Origin: an uncultured Methanomicrobiales archaeon
GTDB taxonomy: Archaea > Thermoplasmatota > Thermoplasmata > Methanomassiliicoccales > Methanomethylophilaceae
Direction: 5' to 3'
DNA: 11,655 bases
NCBI GenBank assembly: GCA_937892275.1
Contig: CALAVG010000045.1
Location: 1-11,655, forward strand
The notes beneath the pieces were generated by a model, which was given only the letters and a program-made list of their open reading frames with translations, had not been told where the DNA came from and did no database searches. Made by a program: the position numbers and the translations under genes. This document shows, one piece after another, positions 1-6,500 of the stretch. The number at the start of each line of letters is the position of its first letter. Within the stretch, counting starts at the first letter, position 1.

Positions 1-2
1 AA

Positions 3-65
3 GGGACCATAGCCGGAACCAGATATTCTTCGGTAGATGAAATGATGAAAGACATCTTGGGGTAG
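3..65 (+). CDS. 3' end of an unidentified protein (partial at window edge)
   Basis: An open frame enters from the left edge and gives twenty residues (GTIAGTRYSSVDEMMKDILG) before a TAG at 63-65. If TAG were read, the frame would add five residues and stop at a TAA at 81-83. The residue mix is protein-like, but there is too little to name a family. It may be the last gene of a neighbouring operon or the flanking host gene, since it faces the minus-strand operon that ends at 304. Confidence is low because the start is outside the window. Confidence 0.35.
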   Translation, partial: GTIAGTRYSSVDEMMKDILG

Positions 66-206
66 AGACGGATTACCCCATAATCGCTACCAATCACTTC
101 AAATCTCATTTTTCTTAGAAAAATGACGAAAATTAGTATATCTGTACTTTACTAAAATCCTGAAACCCTTTTGCGGGCCGTTTCCTGACGTTTTAAGACA
201 CTTTGG

Positions 207-244
207 CTTTAAGAGGTAAGCCAGTATCAACTTACCCCTTAAAG
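207..244. terminator. 14-bp inverted repeat, probable terminator between convergent genes
   Basis: The arms at 207-220 and 231-244 are complementary over 14 bases with one mismatch and enclose a 10-base loop. The element lies between the plus-strand frame ending at 65 and the minus-strand operon ending at 304, so it could end or protect either transcript. I see no gene in 66-303; open frames there lack ribosome sites. A role as an attachment or transposon-end site cannot be excluded. Confidence 0.45.
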
Positions 245-303
245 TGGCTAGAATGTGCCATTCTGAAAGCCATTTTTTCAGTGACTTTCCGAAATTTTTA
301 GGG

Positions 304-510
304 TTAGGCCTTTTTACCGAATCCGAACGTTTTGATCGCCTGTTTCCTATACATTTTCGACCAAATCGACTTGATGTTCTTAGGTGTCTGCTCTCTATAC
401 CAAATCTCTCTTTCAAGTTCAGTCAGATTTTCCGCAAATCTGTCAAAACCCTCTTGATCCTGTGTTTTGATGATGTTACCGTCGCTGAACAATTTCCATA
501 ATAAGGTCTA
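304..510 (-). other. In-frame continuation after a TAG codon: candidate amber (pyrrolysine) read-through extension
   Basis: The small basic gene upstream ends in TAG at 510-508. The same frame then continues for 67 residues (beginning TLLWKLFSDG) to a TAA at 306-304. The extension looks coding: it has balanced use of charged and aromatic residues, three tryptophans, and an amphipathic middle section around FAENLTELEREIWYREQ. It has no ATG near its beginning. The nearest in-frame start is a TTG at 492-490, with no visible ribosome site; the ATG at 499-497 is in another frame and stops after seven codons. These facts favour read-through of TAG or decay of a once longer gene over an independent gene. 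Read through, the product would be about 148 residues, with residue 81 encoded by TAG. Pyrrolysine insertion at TAG is established for Methanomassiliicoccales and some other methanogens; that the host belongs there is inference. Confidence 0.5.
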
Positions 511-750
511 GTACGGTTCGGGTTCATCGGTGTATCCCTGACACGCTCTTACAGATTCTTCCCATGAGCAACCTGTGCCGGACATGACCTTTTTTACAAG
601 TTCGCTTCTGCCGATAGATTCCGCCTGATCCCATTTGTCAAGGATCTCGCCTTTTACTTCACCGGATAGGTTCTCATATCCCTCTTTTATCTTCGTTTTG
701 ATGGATTTCTTCTCTGTTAGACCCATCTTCTCACGCCTTGCTTTTCCCAT
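508..750 (-). CDS. Small basic protein of unknown function, last gene of the ATPase operon
   Basis: This 80-residue protein is rich in Lys, Arg and Glu, with the N-terminus MGKARREKMGLTEKKSIKTK. It has no membrane segment and no family I recognise. The middle (about residues 20-65) should be helical; the C-terminus is acidic (YTDEPEPY). I chose the ATG at 750, which overlaps the end of the ATPase gene by 20 bases and follows a GAGTGA-type site. A second ATG at 726 lies four bases after the ATPase stop, with GGCGTGA upstream, and is equally possible. The frame extends back to 798 without better signals. Translation is probably coupled to the ATPase. The stop codon is TAG, unlike nearly every other gene here, and the frame stays open beyond it (see 304-510), so the true product may be about 148 residues. 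It could be a nucleic-acid-binding or accessory partner of the ATPase; that is a guess from charge and position. Confidence 0.7.
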   Translation of the reverse strand: MGKARREKMGLTEKKSIKTKIKEGYENLSGEVKGEILDKWDQAESIGRSELVKKVMSGTGCSWEESVRACQGYTDEPEPY

Positions 751-1717
751 CTTGCTCACTCTCTTTCTGTTCTTTCTCCTTTCTGCAACGTCTAGCATCC
801 GATAGTCTGCTCCGTACTGTTTGTGGGGTCATATCAACGATCTCTGCGATCTCTTCAACCGATTTACCCTGTTCTCTTAAAATGAGCATTAAGTTGCTCA
901 ATTTGTCTTGTGCATTAGTAAGCCTTGTTTTTTTCCTCTTCTTTCCATCTTCTTTTTCTCCCGATATTTTGGCCATCAATCTCTTCTGACTGGCTCCTTT
1001 CAGCGCGTTATACGTTTTCTGTTCTTCTGGATCCATCTTCCCGTACTTTCCGTACGCGACCGTATAGAACGATGCTTGATTCTGCGGTCTTTTAAAAGCC
1101 AGTTCGTAATATCCGCGCTTTTTCTTCGTGTCTCCATCCCACTTCATTTCGAGTGCCGTTAAGAGATACCTAACACGATATTCGCGGATGTATAGATCGA
1201 GCCTGTCGATACTGGGAATGGTCATTATCAATGTCCATCCTCTGCTACGCATGGTTTCTAGGACTTGAACGAACCTCTTGTTACCCTCTGTCATGGCTTC
1301 CCTGTTAGATGCCACTAGACTGCCTTCATCCATCCAGAATATCTTTCCTCTGCTATGTTCGTCTGCTTTCCTTATGGCTTCTACGAACTCCTGATAGTTG
1401 TAAACATAAGATTCCTCCATGTCGAACTCCGGATCTAGACATTTGCATAGCTGGTAGGCCAACTGTGACTTTCCAGAACCCTCTTTACCCTGAATAACAA
1501 CCACGTTATCATATTCGTTCTTCACGTTCTCCAACATATCCTGTGCCAGATATTCCAACAAGGTTTCATCGAATAGATAACGGGTAAATAGCTTCTGTGA
1601 CTTGCTGTAATAGATCATGCGCCTGTCAATGATTTTCAGTTTTCTATCCGATCTCATATTGAATTGCGGATAGTAGACTTCATCCCCAACACTGTATACC
1701 GCCATAGCCATGGTCAT
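731..1717 (-). CDS. P-loop ATPase with C-terminal helix-turn-helix (virus assembly/packaging-type NTPase)
   Basis: A 328-residue protein. A Walker A motif GKEGSGKS lies at residues 77-84 after a hydrophobic strand (NVVVIQ). A Walker B-like GKIFWMDE lies at 124-131, and a sensor-like strand IMTIPSID at about 164-171. After a basic linker (about 250-266), residues 273-310 resemble a sigma-region-4/LuxR-type helix-turn-helix (SVEEIAEIVDMTPQTVRSRL), followed by a charged tail. The core suits the FtsK/HerA/Zot-like class of ATPases used by archaeal and bacterial viruses for DNA translocation or virion assembly; I cannot place it more finely. The start ATG at 1717 overlaps the upstream stop as ATGA; the ATG at 1711 has better spacing from a GGGATGG site. 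Lying after two membrane-tailed proteins in one operon, it probably acts at the membrane. The helix-turn-helix suggests the ATPase binds DNA sequence-specifically or doubles as a regulator. It could instead be a transcription regulator with an NTPase domain. Confidence 0.85.
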   Translation of the reverse strand: MTMAMAVYSVGDEVYYPQFNMRSDRKLKIIDRRMIYYSKSQKLFTRYLFDETLLEYLAQDMLENVKNEYDNVVVIQGKEGSGKSQLAYQLCKCLDPEFDMEESYVYNYQEFVEAIRKADEHSRGKIFWMDEGSLVASNREAMTEGNKRFVQVLETMRSRGWTLIMTIPSIDRLDLYIREYRVRYLLTALEMKWDGDTKKKRGYYELAFKRPQNQASFYTVAYGKYGKMDPEEQKTYNALKGASQKRLMAKISGEKEDGKKRKKTRLTNAQDKLSNLMLILREQGKSVEEIAEIVDMTPQTVRSRLSDARRCRKEKEQKESEQDGKSKA

Positions 1718-1992
1718 TCCATCCCGTTAACTTGCAATCCGTTGTTTATTCCTGATTTTCCAATCTCTACAACATCCTGTCTATGCCTACCCATGTATGA
1801 AGCGGATAGCCTTTCAAGTAGCTCGCACTTGTCCTTAACATACTCGCTTCCGAGGTAGGAATGCGCGCGACATTCTAAAATTACCTCCATCTGATCCAGA
1901 GAGGTCAGATTAGCCGTTAGATCTAGCTCTTTCCCTCCGACAACTGATAGTTTGTCTAGGGTCTGTTCTTTTAATCCCTTGATTAGCTCCAT
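1714..1992 (-). CDS. Conserved-position hypothetical protein, 92 residues, upstream of ATPase
   Basis: A soluble, mildly acidic protein with no signal peptide or membrane segment. Residues 1-20 (MELIKGLKEQTLDKLSVVGG) and 30-70 are likely helical, with a central stretch MEVILECRAHSYLGSEYVKD; I recognise no family. The ATG at 1992 follows the previous stop codon with no gap and sits downstream of a GGGGATGA ribosome site in the 3' end of the neighbour. Its own TGA overlaps the ATPase ATG. This tight coupling suggests a small subunit or adaptor of the ATPase complex. No other role can be supported. Confidence 0.75.
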   Translation of the reverse strand: MELIKGLKEQTLDKLSVVGGKELDLTANLTSLDQMEVILECRAHSYLGSEYVKDKCELLERLSASYMGRHRQDVVEIGKSGINNGLQVNGME

Positions 1993-2505
1993 TCATTTCA
2001 TCCCCTGTAAGACGATGAACACACCTAGTAACGCGCCGGTGACCACGAAAACTAGCATAGCTATCTTCTTGGTATCCATCGAACTCAATCTTCTCACACT
2101 CATACCGTTAAGGAACTTCCCCTGTGCGTTGCTCACTAGCCATGAATGTAGCGTACTCGCGGTCTCGTCCGTTCTGATTTCTTCTAGGTAGGTATCTCCC
2201 TGATTGTTGACCCTTTCGCGCATGATCGGGTACTCTTTGAAACCGTGGAATTTAACGAAAATTTGGGTTGCGATATAGGCGAAACCGGTCTTATAGTCCA
2301 GTGCTTCGATGTATCCGATGTCTCTCAATGCCGATGGGTTCAGCTTTACCCAGTGTTCGCTGGCTCTGACCTTGTGGCCCTTTTCCAGATAGAGGTCTAC
2401 TGTAAGGATCTCGCCATGAAGCGAACGCATGAAAGGGTGGGTGTACTGTTTAGGTGGTTTGGGAGCCGAACCAGTTTTTTTAGTTTTCTTCGATAGAATG
2501 GCCAT
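1993..2505 (-). CDS. Tail-anchored membrane protein, 170 residues, unknown family
   Basis: The N-terminus is basic and proline-rich (residues 1-20). A soluble domain at about 25-140 is followed by a single hydrophobic segment at about 147-167 preceded by Lys-Lys, then a very short tail. This predicts a C-terminal anchor with the bulk of the protein in the cytoplasm or virion interior. The ATG at 2505 has a GAGGTA site six bases upstream that overlaps the previous gene's stop. The layout (soluble domain plus C-terminal helix) repeats that of the gene before it, so the two may be partners at the membrane that recruit the ATPase. No catalytic motif is visible. Confidence 0.75.
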   Translation of the reverse strand: MAILSKKTKKTGSAPKPPKQYTHPFMRSLHGEILTVDLYLEKGHKVRASEHWVKLNPSALRDIGYIEALDYKTGFAYIATQIFVKFHGFKEYPIMRERVNNQGDTYLEEIRTDETASTLHSWLVSNAQGKFLNGMSVRRLSSMDTKKIAMLVFVVTGALLGVFIVLQGMK

Positions 2506-2514
2506 GTTCGTACC

Positions 2515-2868
2515 TCATAACAAGTAGTGGTTGATCAGATAGTAGACAACCACAAGCCCGATAGCTATGTAGACTATTGTGTTCATGTTCAGCCAGTGTG
2601 GGCGCTTGGCCTTGCTAGCTACCTTAGTCTTAGTGCGTTCAACGTCACAATATGCCATCGTCTTGTCGGGGTCTGGCGGATTCTCTATACCTAATGGAAT
2701 TATGCCATCGAGATTGTAAAGGCAGAACTCTGTGCCGTCATCTGTCCATAACATTAATTTCTCGTCGGTACGGTACAATTTTTCCTGAACAATCGTCAAT
2801 GGTTTTTCATCTGATGGAAGCTCGTAAAACCGGCATTCCGTGGCTGTTTTTATGGCGATTTTCCTCAT
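2515..2868 (-). CDS. Tail-anchored membrane protein, 117 residues, first gene of the minus operon
   Basis: A small soluble domain (about residues 1-75), with alternating hydrophobic and charged residues suggesting beta structure, leads into a basic linker (RTKTKVASKAKRPHW). One hydrophobic helix follows at about 95-115, at the extreme C-terminus. I chose the ATG at 2868 because AGGTG at 2881-2877 lies eight bases upstream; a GTG at 2877 in the same frame lies inside that site and is less likely. The gene is nine bases from the next one and diverges from the capsid-type operon starting at 3042. It shares its layout with the next gene and is probably part of the same membrane-bound assembly or egress complex. 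Function unknown. Confidence 0.75.
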   Translation of the reverse strand: MRKIAIKTATECRFYELPSDEKPLTIVQEKLYRTDEKLMLWTDDGTEFCLYNLDGIIPLGIENPPDPDKTMAYCDVERTKTKVASKAKRPHWLNMNTIVYIAIGLVVVYYLINHYLL

Positions 2869-2876
2869 GTCTGGCA

Positions 2877-2881
2877 CACCT
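2877..2881 (-). promoter_or_regulatory. Ribosome binding site deciding the 2868 start
   Basis: AGGTG on the minus strand, eight bases from the ATG at 2868. It overlaps the alternative GTG start, which argues for the ATG. Confidence 0.5.
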
Positions 2882-2889
2882 TTCTTTCA

Positions 2890-2925
2890 TCTTAACTTAA
2901 AACGCGCATTATGTTTTTTTTCCCG
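2890..2925 (-). promoter_or_regulatory. Possible promoter of the minus-strand operon
   Basis: On the minus strand an eight-A run is followed by a CATAATG-like element (about 2916-2907), and further down by TTTTAAGT (2902-2895). Either could be the TATA element for the operon starting at 2868. The first fits better because it keeps the ribosome site inside the transcript. The match to consensus is weak. Confidence 0.3.
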
Positions 2926-2993
2926 AAGTGATTTTCATTGTTTCATCATAACAGAACCGCGTCTATATTCGAGTAGGCCTTAATATGAACGAC

Positions 2994-3013
2994 AATGAGA
3001 TTAAATGAGATTA
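2994..3013 (+). repeat. Tandem 10-bp direct repeat upstream of the capsid-type operon promoter
   Basis: AATGAGATTA occurs twice without a gap (2994-3003, 3004-3013), one helical turn apart. The second copy runs into the TATA-like element. This is the expected geometry for a transcription factor binding side by side on one face of DNA. The rest of the 173-base gap holds a T-run at about 2914-2921 and a 10-base repeat, ATGAACGACA, at 2985-2994 and again at 3054-3063 inside the first gene. Confidence 0.5.
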
Positions 3014-3020
3014 TTTAAAC
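3011..3020 (+). promoter_or_regulatory. TATA-like element of the plus-strand structural operon
   Basis: TTATTTAAAC sits 22-31 bases before the ATG at 3042. Archaeal transcription starts about 25 bases downstream of TATA, so the first gene would be leaderless or nearly so. That agrees with the lack of a ribosome site before it. Confidence 0.6.
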
Positions 3021-3024
3021 CTGA

Positions 3025-3040
3025 ATTTCGTTGACGAAAT
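3025..3040 (+). promoter_or_regulatory. Palindrome at the predicted transcription start (candidate operator)
   Basis: ATTTCG and CGAAAT flank TTGA, giving a perfect six-base inverted repeat between the TATA element and the ATG at 3042. A repressor bound here would block the start site. Confidence 0.4.
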
Positions 3041-3041
3041 C

Positions 3042-3251
3042 ATGGATCTCTCAATGAACGACATGATTTCGGTGATCGTCACCGTAATGTTAGGGGTCGT
3101 TCTTATCGGCTATATGCTGATTCCAGTGGTAACACAGGTGTTAGAAGATGTGGCCGATCAGCAGTACGCCACTCTTATCGGGGTGGCCGTTACGATAACG
3201 ATCCTGATGCTTGCCATCTATCCAGCCATGAAGCTGGTCAAGAACAGGTAA
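3042..3251 (+). CDS. Two-helix hydrophobic mini-protein, candidate major capsid protein 1
   Basis: 69 residues with two membrane-type helices at about 8-30 and 43-62, joined by a short polar turn (EDVADQQ), ending in a basic tail (KLVKNR). This is the size and hairpin plan of capsid proteins of spindle-shaped archaeal viruses (for example SSV1 VP1/VP3 and His1 VP21). Sequence identity to them is not claimed. A proline after helix 1 (LIPVV) and one late in helix 2 (YPAMK) recur at matching places in the next gene, suggesting duplication. It is first in a seven-gene operon, with a start about 25 bases from a TATA-like element, so expression should be strong. Starts at 3054 or 3063 are possible. 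Alternatives are a holin-like or pleolipovirus-type internal membrane protein. Confidence 0.8.
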   Translation: MDLSMNDMISVIVTVMLGVVLIGYMLIPVVTQVLEDVADQQYATLIGVAVTITILMLAIYPAMKLVKNR

Positions 3252-3283
3252 GCGCGAAAGCAACAAAAAAAGAGGTGTAAAAG

Positions 3284-3505
3284 ATGTTCAAAATTGATAC
3301 AACCGATGTAATCGCAGTTGTCGTGGCAGTCATCGTTTCTGTCGCGATGCTTGGTGTCCTTGTTCCCATACTGAACACCATGACCGCAGAGGGCGGAGCG
3401 CTCCAATCCTATTCCGATCTCGTCAACATCATCCCCATGATTCTCGTGATCGTCATCATGCTCATGCCTATTGGTCTGATTCTCAAAAAGAACAGTTCCT
3501 ACTGA
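3284..3505 (+). CDS. Two-helix hydrophobic mini-protein, candidate major capsid protein 2 (paralogue)
   Basis: 73 residues; helices at about 8-30 and 46-68, a Gly/Ser-containing loop and a short basic end (LKKNSSY). It aligns with the preceding protein by plan: Asp before helix 1, a valine-rich helix, Leu-Val-Pro where the other has Leu-Ile-Pro, and Met-Pro near the end where the other has Tyr-Pro. A very good GAGGTG site (3272-3277) lies six bases before the ATG. Two related hydrophobic shell proteins in tandem are typical of fuselloviruses. The frame is the same as that of the large downstream protein, but a TGA and 75 bases separate them. Confidence 0.8.
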   Translation: MFKIDTTDVIAVVVAVIVSVAMLGVLVPILNTMTAEGGALQSYSDLVNIIPMILVIVIMLMPIGLILKKNSSY

Positions 3506-3524
3506 ACGTGCGGTTTGCACAGTA

Positions 3525-3575
3525 CATGGCTATTCCGAGGGAGGACGGAACGGAAACATATCCTCCAATTTATTG
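3525..3575 (+). CDS. Possible 16-residue leader peptide before the propeller protein
   Basis: An ATG at 3525 opens a 16-codon frame (MAIPREDGTETYPPIY) that ends in TGA five bases before the ATG at 3581. The frame covers a GGGAGG sequence that would otherwise be a ribosome site too far from any start. It could couple or limit translation of the large protein. It may be chance; there is no clear ribosome site of its own. Confidence 0.2.
3540..3566 (+). promoter_or_regulatory. Hairpin masking a ribosome-site-like sequence
   Basis: GGAGGA (3540-3545) pairs with TCCTCC (3561-3566) across a 15-base loop, just before the propeller-protein ATG at 3581. It could lower expression of the large protein relative to the two mini-proteins, as expected for a minor spike against a major shell protein. 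Confidence 0.3.
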
Positions 3576-3580
3576 ATAAC

Positions 3581-6500
3581 ATGGCATCAAATTCAATAAC
3601 GAAATTTGCTACCGTGTTTGTTGTGCTGGTTCTCACATTATGCGTGTGCGCTCCCGTGGTCGCATCCGTAGCAACCACTACCGAAACTGTTACGACAGAG
3701 ATGGAGTACGGAGCCAACACAATAGACTCGGCGGAATATGGTACGATCTCTTCGTATAAGGTCGGCCTTGGGCTGGATTTCGATATAAACAGGGTCAGCG
3801 CGACTTTTCCGTATGCGGTGGATTCTGATGGTACGTACGTAAGGTATTCAGCGCACACGTTGACCAAAATGACCGCATATCTCAACGATTCAGCTACGTT
3901 CATAGTTACCAGCGATCTGTCCATATATACGTCGTACCAGCTTGGAAGTGACATTTCTACATATCCAGCCACAGTGACGGTAAACGGATGGACTTTCACG
4001 CTGACTAGGAGCGCTGACAACAATCAGATAATAGAGGTCAATACCACCACCACGAATGATGGCAGTACGGCCTATATCCTCGTTCCCTATGACGTTACCT
4101 ACTCGGTTCCCTCCGTCCTGACGTATGGAGACAATTCGATCCATTCCCTTGTCCTTACAGATTCCATCGGTACGATGTCGGGAACGACATTCACGCCTAG
4201 TCCCGGTGGGGATTATCTCGCTATCCCTGTAAGGGTCCTGACTGATAATCAGTCTACCTACTATGTCAAGAACGGGGATACATACTATGCACCCGATACC
4301 AACGGGGATTTATCGGCTTTCGTAGCACCCAGTACAACAGGGGTCAATTCGGCTTTAACGTTGACATTCACATCCAGCCAGACTTATACGGATGTCTACG
4401 AGCTTACTGGAAGCTCCACAGATTCCGACTTACAGGATGTCGTGATAAAACTCGCGGTAGAGAAGCAGACTATTGACCCAGTTGTTAATTATTCGGCTAA
4501 TATTGGTTCCTCGTATTTCGTCACGCAGTCCGGCGATCTCTACGCTACTGGTCTAAATTCCAGTGGCCAGTTGGGTACGGGAGATAATACCAATCGCACA
4601 ACATGGGAAAAAGTAGCGTCCAATGTTGCATACGTTGATGCGACCGATAAAGAGACTCGCAATGCATATTATATAGCCACGAACGGCGATCTCTATGCAG
4701 TTGGGAACGGCAATAATTACCAGTTGGGGACTGGCGATAATAATAGCTCGTGGACATGGGTAAAAGTAGCGTCCAATGTGGCGAAAGTGAAAGGGTACAA
4801 CTCGAACTCATCTTTTGCATTCTATATAGCCACGAACGGCGATCTCTACGGTACTGGTAGTGGATACGGCGGAGTATTCGGGAACGGATCAGCGAATGAT
4901 TTACAGGCATGGACTAAGTTGGCTACGGATGTCGTAGACGTTTGGGCCTATTATTGTACGGCCTACTATCTAGATACTAGTGGCAATCTCTACGGTACTG
5001 GAATGAATGGTAACGGTCAGCTGGGTCTTGGAGATACTACTGACCGTACAACTTGGACTTTGCTAGCATCCGATGTGGATGCAGTTGCTCCCGGGCTGAT
5101 TGCGACATCATATCTTTCGACCACAGGGGAGGTTTTTGTCACTGGAAATATCGGAAATAGCCAGACTTTTCAGTCTTGGACAAGTAAAGGGAGCAGTTTT
5201 AACGCAGTATTCGGAGCGCCCGTGGGAGGGTATGGTGTCTATGGTTCTGATTTTGCGTGGCTTGATTCAAACGGAATCCTTTACGGCGGTGGACAGAATG
5301 GTTCTGGTCAGTTGGGAGCCAGCGGAACTATCCAGTTGGGTACTTCGCTCGCGACCGGTGTAGATTCGGTTAAGCTGACGATAGGCATTTCGTTCTACAC
5401 AGATACAAGCGGTAGACTTTACGTAGCCGGCCCTAATGCTAATGGACAGTGCGGTATATCTGGTGGCGGAAACGTTACCACTTGGACAGATGTTACGCCA
5501 CAGACTTCCACGATAGTGGTTACGAACACGGTAGAAACGGAGACAGTCTCCGATCTTCGCGGAACCGTTACGAACAACGTGTTCACTCCCTCATTGGATG
5601 GAGCTTACCTGTACGTTCCGATCATCGACTTCGACACCTATACGTACTATGTATCCAACGGATCGACCGTCTACGCGCCTGATACCTCTGGTAACGCGCT
5701 GGCACCTCATATCGTGCCTGATACCACTGGTATCTATCCTGATTTGACGGTCACGCTCACACAGGTAACAGGCTACAACAATCAGATCTATTCCGTCTAC
5801 GGAAGTTCGACCGACACCGACGAGGTAGGCGTAGCCATCCCCTACACCGTCACGTATAACGGCTATGTGGAGACTCACTACGCCTATAACGGACTTGGAG
5901 ACGGAACCGAGACCTATTATTACTGGACGGATGCCAACGGAGATTATCTCTATATTCCGGGGGATGTGCTCAATAGCTATTCAGCCTATGTTGATTCTTC
6001 GGATGACATCTACGGAATCCCTTGGAACTCTGATAATATCGTAGCCGTTGATAGCGCGACTCCGATCACGGGCCTAGTGCTTTACAGAGACACCCTTACA
6101 AACCCGAACGAGGTCACTGGAAGCGGAAACGGATTTATCATCCTACCCGTGACCTATACAGGCGGTACGAACGCGCCACACACCGCGCCACACACCGTTT
6201 GGGCGGTACGCGGAACCGTTACGAACAACGTGTTTACGGAAGATGACAACGGGGATTACCTTTCGATACCTATTCCCGTATTGGTTGAGAACACGTACCA
6301 CATCGGAAAGGGAAAAGTCTACTATCCAGTGAATATGAACAATGCCCACTACTCGCAGACCGCACCCATGAAAAGCCTGGTCAACACCGCCCTCCATCTG
6401 ACGTTTACGGCGGATGACGAGATACCTACCCTATATGAATTGACCGCCACATCCAGCGATCTCTCGCTTCGTGCTATCTGGATACCCTATATCGCCACTT

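Noticed and set aside
99..416. A 105-residue minus-strand open frame in the left flank
   Set aside because: It has no ribosome site, overlaps the better candidate extension at 304-507 in another frame and contains the 207-244 hairpin. Checking whether this stretch is repeated elsewhere in the genome would be worthwhile.
244..501. Plus-strand frame opposite the read-through extension
   Set aside because: It is antisense to the more coding-like minus frame and has no ribosome site; judged a shadow.
3515..3580. Upstream TTG start of the propeller protein
   Set aside because: It would put 22 charged residues before the signal peptide and has no ribosome site.
3499..4023. Long minus-strand frame opposite the spike N-terminus
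   Set aside because: It is antisense to a clear coding region with signal peptide and conserved repeats; a shadow caused by codon bias.
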